64,000 nucleotides of DNA, from IMG/VR virus record IMGVR_UViG_3300028361_000019, positions 37,530 through 101,529 of that record. One strand, written 5' to 3'. The position numbers were made by a program, and so were the translations under genes. The notes beneath the pieces were generated by a model that had not been told where the DNA came from, did not search any database, and saw only the letters and a program-made list of their open reading frames with translations. Shown here piece by piece: positions 42,924-51,042 of this stretch. This DNA is from a virus. Position 1 is the stretch's first letter. Every line of letters starts with the position of its first letter.

Positions 42924-44285
42924 ATGAGCGACAAGATTAACAAATCATCATTACAAGAAGCGAAAGCAAATTTTGAAGAGATTCGAAAGTTTGCACTTGA
43001 AGAAGCTACAAAAGGTCTTGAAGAAGAAGTTAGCGCAAAAGTTATTGAACTTATGAATAAATCAATCGAAAGCGATTTAGTCAAAGAAGGTGTTACAATT
43101 AATGCTGACGGAACTACAATAACAATTGACGATTCAGGAGATGTTACAGTAGATGCAGATGTTGATGGTATTGAAGGTGGGGATATGGAAATTGAACCAG
43201 CTGGAGAACCAATAGGAATGGATTCAGAAATGGATTCAGATATTGATTCAGAAATAGTAGTTTCTGATGAAGATGATGAAATTGAAATTGATAACTCAGA
43301 AATAGACGAAATGAACAACTTAGACGAAATGAGCTTTGAAGAACAAGAGATGGCTGCGGCTGCTCCTGCTCCTGAAGCTGCACCTGTTGCACCAGAAGCT
43401 GCTCCAGTAGAGGAGATGCCAATGGATATGCCAGCAGAAGAAATGCCAGCAGAAGATGCTATGGCAAACCCATTTGAAATGTTAGCAGGAAAATTGGACC
43501 AACTTATGTCTATGATGGGCGGAGACGCTGGGGCTGGAGGAGATGAAATTGAAATCATTGATGACGCTGGAATGGAAGCTGCACCTGCGGCTGCACCTGC
43601 TGCGCCAGAAGCTGCACCTGTTGCTGAAGAAATTACTTTTGAAGTGGTAAACAACGAAATGGAAATGCCAGAAATGGACATGGGAGACGATGTTCTTGAA
43701 ATCGTTGGAGAAATGGATGAAGAACCTATTGAAGAAGTTAAGATGATGGGAGTTGGACATACTGTTCAAAGAAGTACTGGAACGAGTGCTGGACCTGAAT
43801 CTGCAAAGAAAAGAGAAAGAATTGCTGAAAGCAATAAAAAAGATATAGCTCAACATGAGGCAAAATTTGCCGAGCTCATTAAGGAAAACGAGGGTTTAAA
43901 ATCGGAGAAAGAAGAATTAGAAGGAAGACTTATTAAGTTTGAAAACGGATTCGTAAAGCTCCAAGAGAATTTTGGTCAAATGCAAGATTACAACGCTAAG
44001 TTGGTAATGGCATACAAAGTTGCAATGTCTGGTGGACTTACAACTGACGAAAAAGTTCAAATCTCTGAGCAGTTCGACAAGTGCGATACTGTAGAAGATG
44101 CTGAAAAACTTTATAAGTCAATTGTGAATGAACACAAAATCAAGGTGAATAAAAACCCTGAGAAAAGCATTAAAAGCAACACTGTAAAAGCAGTACACGC
44201 TAAGAGCGAATCTAAGCCACTATACGAAAGTAGAGAGGTTTCAAGAATGAAGCAACTTGCAGGTATCAAAAACTTAAACGGATAA
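42924..44285 (+). CDS. Prohead core scaffold protein, gp22-like
   Basis: The 453-residue protein has an N-terminal helix, a very acidic Ala/Pro/Glu/Met-rich centre (residues ~75-270) and a coiled-coil (KFAELIKENEGLKSEKEELEGRL, ~310-345), ending EVSRMKQLAGIKNLNG. Position between protease and capsid genes and composition match the T4 core scaffold, although it is longer than gp22 (269 residues). It would assemble the prohead core and be digested by the protease. A 273-residue acidic protein at 30871 has the same type of C-terminus. Confidence 0.8.
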   Translation: MSDKINKSSLQEAKANFEEIRKFALEEATKGLEEEVSAKVIELMNKSIESDLVKEGVTINADGTTITIDDSGDVTVDADVDGIEGGDMEIEPAGEPIGMDSEMDSDIDSEIVVSDEDDEIEIDNSEIDEMNNLDEMSFEEQEMAAAAPAPEAAPVAPEAAPVEEMPMDMPAEEMPAEDAMANPFEMLAGKLDQLMSMMGGDAGAGGDEIEIIDDAGMEAAPAAAPAAPEAAPVAEEITFEVVNNEMEMPEMDMGDDVLEIVGEMDEEPIEEVKMMGVGHTVQRSTGTSAGPESAKKRERIAESNKKDIAQHEAKFAELIKENEGLKSEKEELEGRLIKFENGFVKLQENFGQMQDYNAKLVMAYKVAMSGGLTTDEKVQISEQFDKCDTVEDAEKLYKSIVNEHKIKVNKNPEKSIKSNTVKAVHAKSESKPLYESREVSRMKQLAGIKNLNG

Positions 44286-44344
44286 AAATTATATGTTTTT
44301 CGCAAGAAAAAGTGAATAAAATTTAAAAACACTTTTTTTAAACA

Positions 44345-44354
44345 TATTTATTAT
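44345..44354 (+). promoter_or_regulatory. Late-type promoter motif before major capsid gene
   Basis: TATTTATTAT, 32 bases before the ATG at 44377. The leader has no Shine-Dalgarno sequence. Confidence 0.55.
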
Positions 44355-44376
44355 TAACAAATTAAAAACTTAAAAA

Positions 44377-46056
44377 ATGAGCGAATTATTGAACAGTGGT
44401 AAAGTTGGACTTACAGTCTTCAAAAACTTAGCTGAACAAAGAAAGGCGATTGTAACAAGTTGGTCTGATTCAGGACTTCTTGACGAAGGGTACGATGTAA
44501 ATGGTGCTCCAATCAGAATGAAAGGAATCAAAGCTGCAAACGTAGCACAACTTTTAGAAAATCAAGCTGCAGCAATGTTGAACGAGGTAACTCTTGATTC
44601 ATCTGCAGGTAGATTCGATACTGTTGCATTCCCAATCGTAAGAAGAGTATTCTCAAGATTACTTGCTAACGAAATTGTTTCTGTACAGCCTTTGGCATTA
44701 CCATCAGGATTATTATTTTACATGGATGCGAGAGTATCATATGCTGGACAAGATACAGCATTTAACGCAAACCCTCCAGGTATCACAAACGGAACAGGAC
44801 AACGTGACATCGTTGCGCCTCAAAACACAGCTAACGGACAAGCAGGTCCAGTTTTTGCTGACACTACAGCTTACGAGCGTTTTTACAACAACCAAGGTTT
44901 TGATATGTCTTTCGGGACAGGAGAGACAGTTATCGGTGGTGCTGCAGCTTCTGCAGCAACTGCATGGGTTGGTGGACTTAACAATATGGTTTTCAACTTA
45001 GGTGTTGGATTCGATACTTCTAAGCAACAATCTTCTGCAACACTTAGATTTACAGCAGCTACTGATGTATATCTTTCAGGTGCAGCAGGAAACACGTTAC
45101 TTATAGCAGCAGGTGGAACTATTCCATTCTACTCTTCAGTACAAACGTGGGCAGAAGACCAATACCAAGACGGTTTTGCAAGAGTAATTCTTGACCTTAG
45201 ACCAGCTGGTGTATATGGGAATGATTTTGATGCTAACCTTCTTAATGATGGTGCAGGTAACTTCGGTGCTGCGTACTCTCTTCAAGCTGGAGCGCTTTAC
45301 GAAATCTTTAACGATTTAGAGGCTAAGTCAGAAATGGCTGAACTTACAATCAGATTCTCATCTGTAACTGTAAACACTGTAACAAGAAAACTTAGAGCAC
45401 ACTGGACTCCAGAACTTGCTCAAGACCTTGAAGCATACCACTCAATTGATGCTGAGGCTGAGCTTACTGCTCTTCTTTCTGAGCACGTTGCAGCGGAAAT
45501 TGATAGAGAAATCATCATCGACCTTATTAATGGTGCGCCATTCAGAGCAAGATGGGATTACAACGGACTTTCATCTAATGCGAACTTCTTCGGAACTCAA
45601 AAAGATTGGAACCAAACTCTTATCACAAGAATTAACGAGCTTTCAGCTCAAATTCACAAAGCAACACTTAGAGGTGGAGCGAACTGGATTGTATGTTCTG
45701 CTGAGGCAGGAGCAATCTTTGATGACTTAGAATACTTCCACGTTGACGGTAGCGCAGCTCCAGAAAGCGAAAAGTATAACTTAGGAGTTGAGAAAATTGG
45801 TAACTTAGGTTCAAGATACGTAGTATACAAAGACCCTTATCTTCCAGCTAATATCGTACTTCTTGGACACAAAGGGAACACGTTCCTTGAGGCTGGGTAC
45901 ATCTACGCACCATACATCCCTCTTCAGTTGACACAAACTATCACTGACCCTAACGACTTCACACCTCGTAAAGGAATCATGACTCGTTATGCGAAGAAGA
46001 TGGTTAACAACAGATTCTACGGAGTTGTATACATTGATAACATTAACACTTACTAA
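44377..46056 (+). CDS. Major capsid protein, gp23-like
   Basis: The 559-residue protein (T4 gp23 is 521) has family landmarks: VAQLLENQAAAMLNE near residue 56-70, where T4 gp23 is cleaved after a similar segment, then AFPIVRRVFSRLLANEIVSVQPLALPSGLLFYMDARV. The C-terminal half shows IVCSAEAGAIFDDLEYF, a GNTFLEAGYIYAPYIPL strand and MTRYAKKMVNNRFYGVVYI. It forms the T4-type capsomers after N-terminal removal. Upstream are protease and scaffold genes. A terminator follows. Confidence 0.93.
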   Translation: MSELLNSGKVGLTVFKNLAEQRKAIVTSWSDSGLLDEGYDVNGAPIRMKGIKAANVAQLLENQAAAMLNEVTLDSSAGRFDTVAFPIVRRVFSRLLANEIVSVQPLALPSGLLFYMDARVSYAGQDTAFNANPPGITNGTGQRDIVAPQNTANGQAGPVFADTTAYERFYNNQGFDMSFGTGETVIGGAAASAATAWVGGLNNMVFNLGVGFDTSKQQSSATLRFTAATDVYLSGAAGNTLLIAAGGTIPFYSSVQTWAEDQYQDGFARVILDLRPAGVYGNDFDANLLNDGAGNFGAAYSLQAGALYEIFNDLEAKSEMAELTIRFSSVTVNTVTRKLRAHWTPELAQDLEAYHSIDAEAELTALLSEHVAAEIDREIIIDLINGAPFRARWDYNGLSSNANFFGTQKDWNQTLITRINELSAQIHKATLRGGANWIVCSAEAGAIFDDLEYFHVDGSAAPESEKYNLGVEKIGNLGSRYVVYKDPYLPANIVLLGHKGNTFLEAGYIYAPYIPLQLTQTITDPNDFTPRKGIMTRYAKKMVNNRFYGVVYIDNINTY

Positions 46057-46095
46057 GCCGAAAGGATTAGAAAGGTTTATCATAAACTAAAAATT

Positions 46096-46126
46096 AGAGA
46101 GATTCGAAAGAGTCTCTCTTTTTTTT
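46096..46126 (+). terminator. Terminator after the capsid gene
   Basis: AGAGAGATT / AGTCTCTCT with one wobble, a short loop and a run of ten T on the plus strand. Confidence 0.8.
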
Positions 46127-46166
46127 GCCTTAAACTTTCGCACATTAAAAACGTGCTATAACAGTT

Positions 46167-46194
46167 GCTAAACACAACTTCGCAGATGTTTAGC
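46167..46194. repeat. 8-bp inverted repeat at edge of the minus-strand block
   Basis: GCTAAACA (46167-46174) and TGTTTAGC (46187-46194), perfect, 12-base loop. It is followed four bases later by a second, longer palindrome. It lies between the capsid terminator and the first gene of the opposite strand. Confidence 0.55.
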
Positions 46195-46197
46195 TTT

Positions 46198-46230
46198 GTG
46201 TTGTAGTGCATTGAAACGACACTACAACAC
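46198..46230. repeat. 11-bp perfect inverted repeat
   Basis: GTGTTGTAGTG (46198-46208) and CACTACAACAC (46220-46230) with an 11-base loop. CGTGCTATA and CACGCTATA flank the two palindromes on either side. The whole 46150-46240 stretch looks like a cassette or recombination boundary rather than a terminator, as there is no T run. Confidence 0.55.
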
Positions 46231-46252
46231 GCTATATAAGTAATAAAAAATA

Positions 46253-46453
46253 CTACTTCTGTGCTTTTTTAAGGGCATATTTCTTTTCCCAAGCCGTTCG
46301 CTCAAAATCTAAGTATTCAATTAAATAGTCTAATGTTTTTAGTTTATCCCATTTTTTTAATTCATCTTCTGTGTAGTCGCTCTCTATTTCACAACTACAG
46401 TCATTAGATACTTCTTCTATGAAGTTTTGTATTTTATCAATGTCAAATTCCAT
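46253..46453 (-). CDS. Small acidic hypothetical protein
   Basis: The 66-residue protein is a helical, acidic protein (IDKIQNFIEEVSNDCSCEIESDYTEDELKKW ...). CSC near residue 19 is the only notable feature. It is the last gene of the minus-strand block and adjoins the palindromes at its 3' side. No family is recognised. Confidence 0.5.
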   Translation of the reverse strand: MEFDIDKIQNFIEEVSNDCSCEIESDYTEDELKKWDKLKTLDYLIEYLDFERTAWEKKYALKKAQK

Positions 46454-46509
46454 ATTTATTTATTTAGTGTTAATTTTTCCGTATTTTTTACTACTCATAT
46501 AGCTATCCG

Positions 46510-46782
46510 TTAATAATTTTTTTGCCTTTTAAAATCAGACCATAAAATAACTATTGTTGCTACAATTAACAGTCCTGCACTTATTAAATGTATCGGTACA
46601 GTAAAAGGCAAAAGTGAAAACCCAAAACAATGATGTAGGTACAAACTAAATGCTGTTATTACCCAAGTTATCATTTGTGGTATTATTATAATCGCTCTGT
46701 GTTTTGGCTTATCTAAATAACTAACAACAACATTTGGTATAGTGCATTGCTCTGTTTCTGTTTTTTTATTGTCTGTATTCAT
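46510..46782 (-). CDS. Small membrane protein, two transmembrane helices
   Basis: After a polar N-terminus of ~27 residues, hydrophobic helices span about residues 29-50 (AIIIIPQMITWVITAFSLYL) and 58-80 (FTVPIHLISAGLLIVATIVI), followed by a basic tail (SDFKRQKNY). By the positive-inside rule both ends should be cytoplasmic. It may be a holin, superinfection-exclusion or host-derived protein; the sequence does not decide. Its start overlaps the end of a small upstream gene by 17 bases. Confidence 0.55.
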   Translation of the reverse strand: MNTDNKKTETEQCTIPNVVVSYLDKPKHRAIIIIPQMITWVITAFSLYLHHCFGFSLLPFTVPIHLISAGLLIVATIVILWSDFKRQKNY

Positions 46783-46900
46783 AATTCAAAGTTTTTATAT
46801 TATTTATGTGCCAACGAAGTTCGTCTGCGATTCCATAATGCTCATCTGCACCATCATCTTTAATACATCTAACTTTAATTCCTATTCTCGCTACTTCCAT
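46766..46900 (-). CDS. Very small hypothetical protein
   Basis: This 44-residue reading frame begins MEVARIGIKVRCIKDDGADE and includes IADELRWHINNI. It fills the gap between the membrane-protein gene, which it overlaps by 17 bases, and the MazG-like gene, two bases away from it. The close packing and codon pattern suggest it is real. No family is recognised. Confidence 0.5.
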   Translation of the reverse strand: MEVARIGIKVRCIKDDGADEHYGIADELRWHINNIKTLNYEYRQ

Positions 46901-46902
46901 AA

Positions 46903-47193
46903 TTAATCAGTTAATGTGCCACACTCCTTAGAAAGTTTCAGAAATTTCTCAATCTTCAACTTCTTCTTTTCAATGGCGGTTCGGTCCAAAATTTTTTTTA
47001 TGTGTCCTTCATCTAACAAAATCTCCATCATTGCAAAAATGTCATTAAATTCATAAACGATTCTTTCTGAGTTAGTTAGCTCTTGACCAGGTTGTACTTC
47101 CTGAAGACTGAAACGTAAAGCTTTGGATGCTCTAACCGCTGTTTCACAACATTCTTCCTCAAGAATTTTTAACAAATGTTCTTGTCTATTCAT
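46903..47193 (-). CDS. MazG-like nucleotide pyrophosphohydrolase
   Basis: The 96-residue protein has LLKILEEECCETAVRASKALRF near residue 7, the EExxE motif, and IVYEFNDIFAMMEILLDEG near 45, which carries the second (E/N)xxD-type metal site of all-alpha NTP pyrophosphatases. Such enzymes remove non-canonical or excess dNTPs, or ppGpp, during infection. It is preceded by a host-type promoter only five bases away, so the transcript may be leaderless. It is next to the HD phosphohydrolase gene, another nucleotide-pool enzyme. Confidence 0.7.
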   Translation of the reverse strand: MNRQEHLLKILEEECCETAVRASKALRFSLQEVQPGQELTNSERIVYEFNDIFAMMEILLDEGHIKKILDRTAIEKKKLKIEKFLKLSKECGTLTD

Positions 47194-47197
47194 ATTG

Positions 47198-47228
47198 CAA
47201 AGCTATAGAAATTTTATGATTCGTACAA
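47198..47228 (-). promoter_or_regulatory. Bacteroidota-type promoter
   Basis: On the minus strand TTG, 20 bases, TAGCTTTG; the box ends five bases before the ATG at 47193. Confidence 0.55.
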
Positions 47229-47816
47229 CTCGTAGAAACGATTTAAGAATAATTCCTCTGCCTCCAGTGGAGAAATCTGAGGAATAAAACAGTTAGAAAT
47301 TTTCTCTTTACGTAAAAATTTTCTGGCATCCCTAAGTGAGATTTCTTTTTCAAATGAGCATGCTGCTATTTCGTCACAATTAATAACTACTGCAACAAGT
47401 TCTTTTCTAAGTATATGATTATCAACATCATGTACACGTTGAGAAAAAGGGAACTCCAGTCTAAATTTTTCGAAAATTATCTTCTGAATCTTATCTTCCT
47501 CCAGTCTGTAGTGTTCGAATTCTGGCCTGTGCTTAATTGGTCGGACCAAATCATTCACAAATGCTTCAGATGCATCGTGGAGTAAAAAAGCTAACTGTTC
47601 TTCTTTTGTCCCTTCTTCAAGAGAGCATAAATAAGAATGTAAAGCTACTGAATAATGAAAGAGGCAATGTCCTCCATATCTACATAGATTTGATAATGCA
47701 TGAGCAATATCTTCAATATCAATGTCATCATGACTAAGGTTAAAAATATCAACCTCTTTACCAGAGTAGAGAGTCATTGTCATTGGTTTAATGATACTTT
47801 TATTTCGTACTTCCAT
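47214..47816 (-). CDS. HD-domain phosphohydrolase, YfbR-like
   Basis: The 200-residue protein has H-containing GGHCLFHYSVALHSYL near residue 48, the HD pair in FLLHDASEAFVNDLVRPIKH near 77 and a later Asp in NCDEIAACSFEKEI near 150. This is the order for HD nucleotidases such as YfbR, which dephosphorylate dNMPs, and fits phage nucleotide metabolism. The metal-binding His, HD and D are all present. A host-type promoter 25 bases upstream suggests early expression. Confidence 0.75.
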   Translation of the reverse strand: MEVRNKSIIKPMTMTLYSGKEVDIFNLSHDDIDIEDIAHALSNLCRYGGHCLFHYSVALHSYLCSLEEGTKEEQLAFLLHDASEAFVNDLVRPIKHRPEFEHYRLEEDKIQKIIFEKFRLEFPFSQRVHDVDNHILRKELVAVVINCDEIAACSFEKEISLRDARKFLRKEKISNCFIPQISPLEAEELFLNRFYELYES

Positions 47817-47840
47817 AAACTATAAGTTTTGGTGTACTGG

Positions 47841-47871
47841 CAAAGTTAAGTAAAATATCCTTTACGACAAA
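47841..47871 (-). promoter_or_regulatory. Bacteroidota-type promoter
   Basis: On the minus strand TTTG, 19 bases, TAACTTTG, an excellent match to the TTTG/TAnnTTTG pattern, 25 bases before the ATG at 47816. The upstream box lies within the end of the previous gene. Confidence 0.65.
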
Positions 47872-48473
47872 ATCTTTCTTAATTCCTCCTTGATTATAGA
47901 CCTAATTTCATTAAGGCTTTTATGAGACATATAGTATCTTAAAGCTTGTGGTTTAAGAGCTGGTATCTCATCTGGATTCGGAGCAAACCCAAGCCTGCTA
48001 ATAGTGTTTAAATATTGAATTTGGTCGTCAGCATCCAGATAAACAAGTTCTTCTGGAGTAAAAGTTGTATCAATAGAATATTTAATCTTTTCTTTTACAT
48101 AAAAATGCCTTAATTCATCATTTGCAAGTAAATTAAATTCATCTGGTTTAAGTTGAATACCAGTTGATATAGTATTGATAATAAATTTCTTTTGCAATTT
48201 TTCTGGAAGTCTCTTAAGGTCTGCTTTTTGTAAAAATCTTTTTTTAACTATGTAAATTTCCTTTTCTTTATCTGGCATAGCATTAAATTCATAATCCTCC
48301 AGCCAATCAGAAGTTCTAACACGATTATAAAAATATGCACTTCTATTATTTGGGACCAGGTATTTTATTTCCTCTTCAGAAAGTTTTGTATTTTTAATCA
48401 CAAGGTCGTTTACAAAAGCAATTTTTTGCTCTGTAGTCATGTTCTCAAATCTATCTCTTTCGAAGTTAATCAT
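47862..48473 (-). CDS. Helical-repeat protein with core-type C-terminus
   Basis: The 203-residue protein contains about four helical repeats of ~40-45 residues (LSEEEIKYLVPNNRSAYFY; LKPDEFNLLANDELRHFY; FTPEELVYLDADDQIQYL; PNPDEIPALKPQALRYYM). It ends LNEIRSIIKEELRKIL, similar to the N-terminal IxxxIxEEL helix of several virion-type proteins. A late-type motif precedes the start. It is thus probably a late, virion-associated protein, unlike the nucleotide enzymes downstream. Confidence 0.55.
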   Translation of the reverse strand: MINFERDRFENMTTEQKIAFVNDLVIKNTKLSEEEIKYLVPNNRSAYFYNRVRTSDWLEDYEFNAMPDKEKEIYIVKKRFLQKADLKRLPEKLQKKFIINTISTGIQLKPDEFNLLANDELRHFYVKEKIKYSIDTTFTPEELVYLDADDQIQYLNTISRLGFAPNPDEIPALKPQALRYYMSHKSLNEIRSIIKEELRKILS

Positions 48474-48492
48474 AAAATTATAAGTTTCTCCC

Positions 48493-48501
48493 CTATAAAT
48501 A
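48493..48501 (-). promoter_or_regulatory. Late-type promoter motif
   Basis: TATTTATAG on the minus strand, 28 bases before the ATG at 48473, facing away from the plus-strand motif at 48536. Confidence 0.5.
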
Positions 48502-48535
48502 GTCTAAAACAAATAGGAATCAAAATTTCTCAGCC

Positions 48536-48545
48536 TATTTATAAT
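48536..48545 (+). promoter_or_regulatory. Late-type promoter motif
   Basis: TATTTATAAT, 23 bases before the ATG at 48559. Confidence 0.6.
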
Positions 48546-48558
48546 AAAAATTATAATT

Positions 48559-48843
48559 ATGGCTTTTCACAATATAAATTGGACAGCAGTCCCTTTACCA
48601 GCAGGAACTTATACACTTAACGACCTTGGTAATGGATTGACTGGTTCTACAGTACATCAAGTTTTCTGCACCACTTCAGGTTCAGTAACAATAACTGCTA
48701 TGGGTGGTGGTGAATTTACATGGGCAGCAACAGCTGGTCAAAAAGTAGATGTAGTCGCTTCTAAGATAGTGGTAGCTGGTGGTTCTTTTGTAGGCTTTAA
48801 AGCAGCTTATCAACCAAACTACAGACAGCAAATAGGTAGATAA
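48559..48843 (+). CDS. Small beta-rich structural protein
   Basis: The 94-residue protein (TAVPLPAGTYTLNDLGNGLTGSTVHQV, then ITAMGGGEFTWAATAGQKVDVVASKIVV) looks like a compact beta-sandwich, common for head decoration or fibre-attached proteins. It starts the neck/tail operon after the minus-strand block, with 21 bases to the neck gene. A head decoration or spike role is inferred. Confidence 0.6.
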   Translation: MAFHNINWTAVPLPAGTYTLNDLGNGLTGSTVHQVFCTTSGSVTITAMGGGEFTWAATAGQKVDVVASKIVVAGGSFVGFKAAYQPNYRQQIGR

Positions 48844-48864
48844 TAATTAATAAAAATTTAGAAC

Positions 48865-50067
48865 ATGAGTTTTTGCGCAGAAGGATGTCTGGAATGTATG
48901 ACAGTAACAGAAAAGAACCAAATTTTCAGAAGAATTAGGAGAAAAATTGGTGCGCCTGTTATGGGAGTAGAACTTCTTGACGAACAAATCGAAGAGTGTA
49001 TTTGTGAAGCAATCGAAGAGTATTCTACATACATAAACGATTGGGTTCTTAGGAATCGTCTTGGAGAGATGCTTGGTCTTCCTTCTGAGGTTGATTTCAC
49101 GCTTAAATACGTTTCTAATTCTTTATATTTTGAAAGGTCTTTTGCTCAAGATATTGGTGAACAAATTGGTCTTGGAGCAAATGGAACCAGAGAAGTAAAA
49201 ACTACTTCTATACCATTAACTGCTGGTACTCAGGACTATTCTGTGCCTGCAGGAAGAGAAGTTCTTGATATTTTATGGTTTACTCCATCTTTTATCAACC
49301 TTTATGGACTTGACCCTTTTTCAAACAACAACATTGCTTTTTCTGAGTTTGGAGCTTCATTTGCAGGTCACTCTCTTTATTCTGTTATGCCTGTGTTTGA
49401 CACAATTATGAACGCACAAGCTGCAGAACTTAGAAATAGAGTTAGAGGTTCAGAGTATCACTACATACTTAGACCTGGACCAGATGGTACAAAAACTCTT
49501 AAATTATTTCCAGTTCCAAGAAGCGGAAGTGTGGCTGGCGGAAACAACAACATAGGAATTGGTGCTGGAGCTGGGACTCCTGGTACTGTGTTTTATACAT
49601 ATAGAGATAGAGCTGGTGCTTATGGTAACCCTGAATTTAGTGGATTCACTGCTAATCCAGACCCAAATTTTACAGGAAATACTGATAGTCAAGGAAATCC
49701 TCTTCCAGGAAATGGCCTTGTTTCAGGGCCTGGGGATGCTCAACTTAACTACATTAGCTGGTGTCAAATGAACTCTGTTGCACAAACATGGGTTAAAAAA
49801 TATGCTCAAGCTCTTGCAAAAGAATTGCTTGGTGTCGGTATTAGAGGAAAATTTAATGGACAACTTCCAATTCCTGGAGCTGAACTTACATTAAATAAAG
49901 ATGACCTTATTTCAACTGGTAGAGAAGACCAGCAAAGATTACTTGACAAGCTTGAAAAAGACCTTGAGGAGCTTTCTTACGATAGAATAATGGAGAAAAG
50001 GATGGCTGTACAACAAGCTGTAAACACAACGTTGTCATTCATACCAATGAAAATATGGATTTACTAA
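48865..50067 (+). CDS. Neck protein, gp13-like
   Basis: The 400-residue protein starts FCAEGCLECMTVTEKNQIFRRIRRKIGAP, with an LLDEQIEECICEAIEEYSTYIND helix (residues ~37-60), a feature of T4-type neck proteins, then TTSIPLTAGTQDYSVPAGREVLDILWFTP. The C-terminal half includes AQTWVKKYAQALAKELLGVGIRGKF and GREDQQRLLDKLEKDLEEL. In T4, gp13 and gp14 close the filled head and join the tail. It is longer than T4 gp13 (309). The gp14-like gene begins immediately after its stop codon. Confidence 0.78.
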   Translation: MSFCAEGCLECMTVTEKNQIFRRIRRKIGAPVMGVELLDEQIEECICEAIEEYSTYINDWVLRNRLGEMLGLPSEVDFTLKYVSNSLYFERSFAQDIGEQIGLGANGTREVKTTSIPLTAGTQDYSVPAGREVLDILWFTPSFINLYGLDPFSNNNIAFSEFGASFAGHSLYSVMPVFDTIMNAQAAELRNRVRGSEYHYILRPGPDGTKTLKLFPVPRSGSVAGGNNNIGIGAGAGTPGTVFYTYRDRAGAYGNPEFSGFTANPDPNFTGNTDSQGNPLPGNGLVSGPGDAQLNYISWCQMNSVAQTWVKKYAQALAKELLGVGIRGKFNGQLPIPGAELTLNKDDLISTGREDQQRLLDKLEKDLEELSYDRIMEKRMAVQQAVNTTLSFIPMKIWIY

Positions 50068-50640
50068 ATGGCTGATTTAAACGAAATAGGAAAATTCCCA
50101 GACGGGATGAAGGATGATGAAACTCAACCAGATGGTATTGGGTTATTCTTTGGAGATAAAGAGCGTGCTTTCTTTAGTTCTGCTGGTAGAGAGATGACTG
50201 AACAGATTCTTCAAGAGTCTATGATGCTTTTTAGAATTGACCTTAAGAGAACCCAAGGTCATAGTCTTTATGGTGAAGCAAAAGCTTTTCAAAAAGTTTG
50301 GAAACCAGAAGTTAAGATTCTTGGTAGAATAAATGTAGAGGCTATAGCTCCAGAATACACTGCAGATGGTGGTATTGTAAAGAAAGGGTTTGGACAATTG
50401 ACTGCGCATGTTTATATGGAACACTTAGAAGAGTTGGGTCTTGTTTTTGCCAAAGAAAATCAAACTACTGTGTTTGACCTTAATGATGGTGATTTTATAG
50501 GATTTAAAGACCAGTTTTATAAAATCATAAACAATGGTCACTCTCAAATCTCAAATGAGCACTCTTGGGGTGGTGATAGAAGGTTTTTTATTACAATCAC
50601 TGCTATCGAAGTTGACGAAGACGTTTTTAAGGCAAGGTAA
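50068..50640 (+). CDS. Neck protein, gp14-like
   Basis: The 190-residue protein has EMTEQILQESMMLFRIDLKRTQGHSLYGEA near residue 47, then KVWKPEVKILGRINVEAI and DLNDGDFIGFKDQFYKI, a beta-rich pattern like the head-closure proteins of T4-type myoviruses. T4 gp14 is 256 residues. It immediately follows the gp13-like gene. It would sit at the portal neck after packaging. The assignment rests on order as well as pattern. Confidence 0.72.
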   Translation: MADLNEIGKFPDGMKDDETQPDGIGLFFGDKERAFFSSAGREMTEQILQESMMLFRIDLKRTQGHSLYGEAKAFQKVWKPEVKILGRINVEAIAPEYTADGGIVKKGFGQLTAHVYMEHLEELGLVFAKENQTTVFDLNDGDFIGFKDQFYKIINNGHSQISNEHSWGGDRRFFITITAIEVDEDVFKAR

Positions 50641-50734
50641 TTCAAGAATTTATTTTTCTCTTAAATTATACTATAATCTTAGATATATAAAAATTATTCT
50701 TACCAGATTTAGGGAAAAATCCAAAAAGATAACG

Positions 50735-50754
50735 CCCCCCCTATTATCCCCCCC
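50735..50754. repeat. Paired C7 tracts
   Basis: Seven C, TATTAT, seven C. These are exceptional in an AT-rich genome. On the minus strand the G7-N6-G7 arrangement could fold as a G-quadruplex. A third tract of five C is at 50946-50950. The tracts lie in a 414-base gap between the gp14-like and tail-terminator genes. Confidence 0.6.
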
Positions 50755-50776
50755 TCTTAGAAAAAGTATTTCTACT

Positions 50777-50965
50777 TTAATCAAAAAGGCCTGTGTGAGA
50801 GGATGCTAAGTTAATTGTTATACTTAGTCTTAAACCTGCAGTGACAGGACACCAAATTGCTTTGGCGGGTAATAGAGAGTTTGTTTTCCAAAAGTATGAT
50901 AAGTCTACCATGCCCAGTGTAAAATCTTTGTGATAGAAAGCAACGCCCCCAAAAATAAAACTCAT
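50777..50965 (-). CDS. Possible small antisense-strand gene
   Basis: From the ATG at 50965 the frame encodes 62 residues (SFIFGGVAFYHKDFTLGMVD, ending NLASSHTGLFD) opposite to the surrounding late genes. It follows a good host-type promoter at 50989-51021 with a leader of about 20 bases. A GTG at 50971 in frame is also possible. No family is recognised. The alternative is that the transcript is a non-coding RNA with the G tracts at its 3' side. Confidence 0.35.
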   Translation of the reverse strand: MSFIFGGVAFYHKDFTLGMVDLSYFWKTNSLLPAKAIWCPVTAGLRLSITINLASSHTGLFD

Positions 50966-50988
50966 AGTCACAAAGCAAAAGCCTTACG

Positions 50989-51021
50989 CAAAGATAAAGC
51001 ATAAAAAACTTCATTTCCAAA
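50989..51021 (-). promoter_or_regulatory. Bacteroidota-type promoter, antisense in the neck-tail gap
   Basis: On the minus strand TTTG, 21 bases, TATCTTTG followed by CG. The match is good and the direction is opposite to all neighbouring genes. Confidence 0.5.
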
Positions 51022-51032
51022 TTTCTTCAAAC

Positions 51033-51042
51033 TATTTATTAA
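51033..51042 (+). promoter_or_regulatory. Late-type promoter motif
   Basis: TATTTATTAA, 22 bases before the ATG at 51055. Confidence 0.6.

Noticed and set aside
42899-43681. A long Ser/Ile-rich reading frame opposite the scaffold gene
   Set aside because: It is the low-complexity shadow of the Glu/Ala-rich scaffold; same for 31131-31550.
46150-46240. An integron attC site
   Set aside because: The palindromes are suggestive but I could not place the core GTTRRRY sites convincingly.
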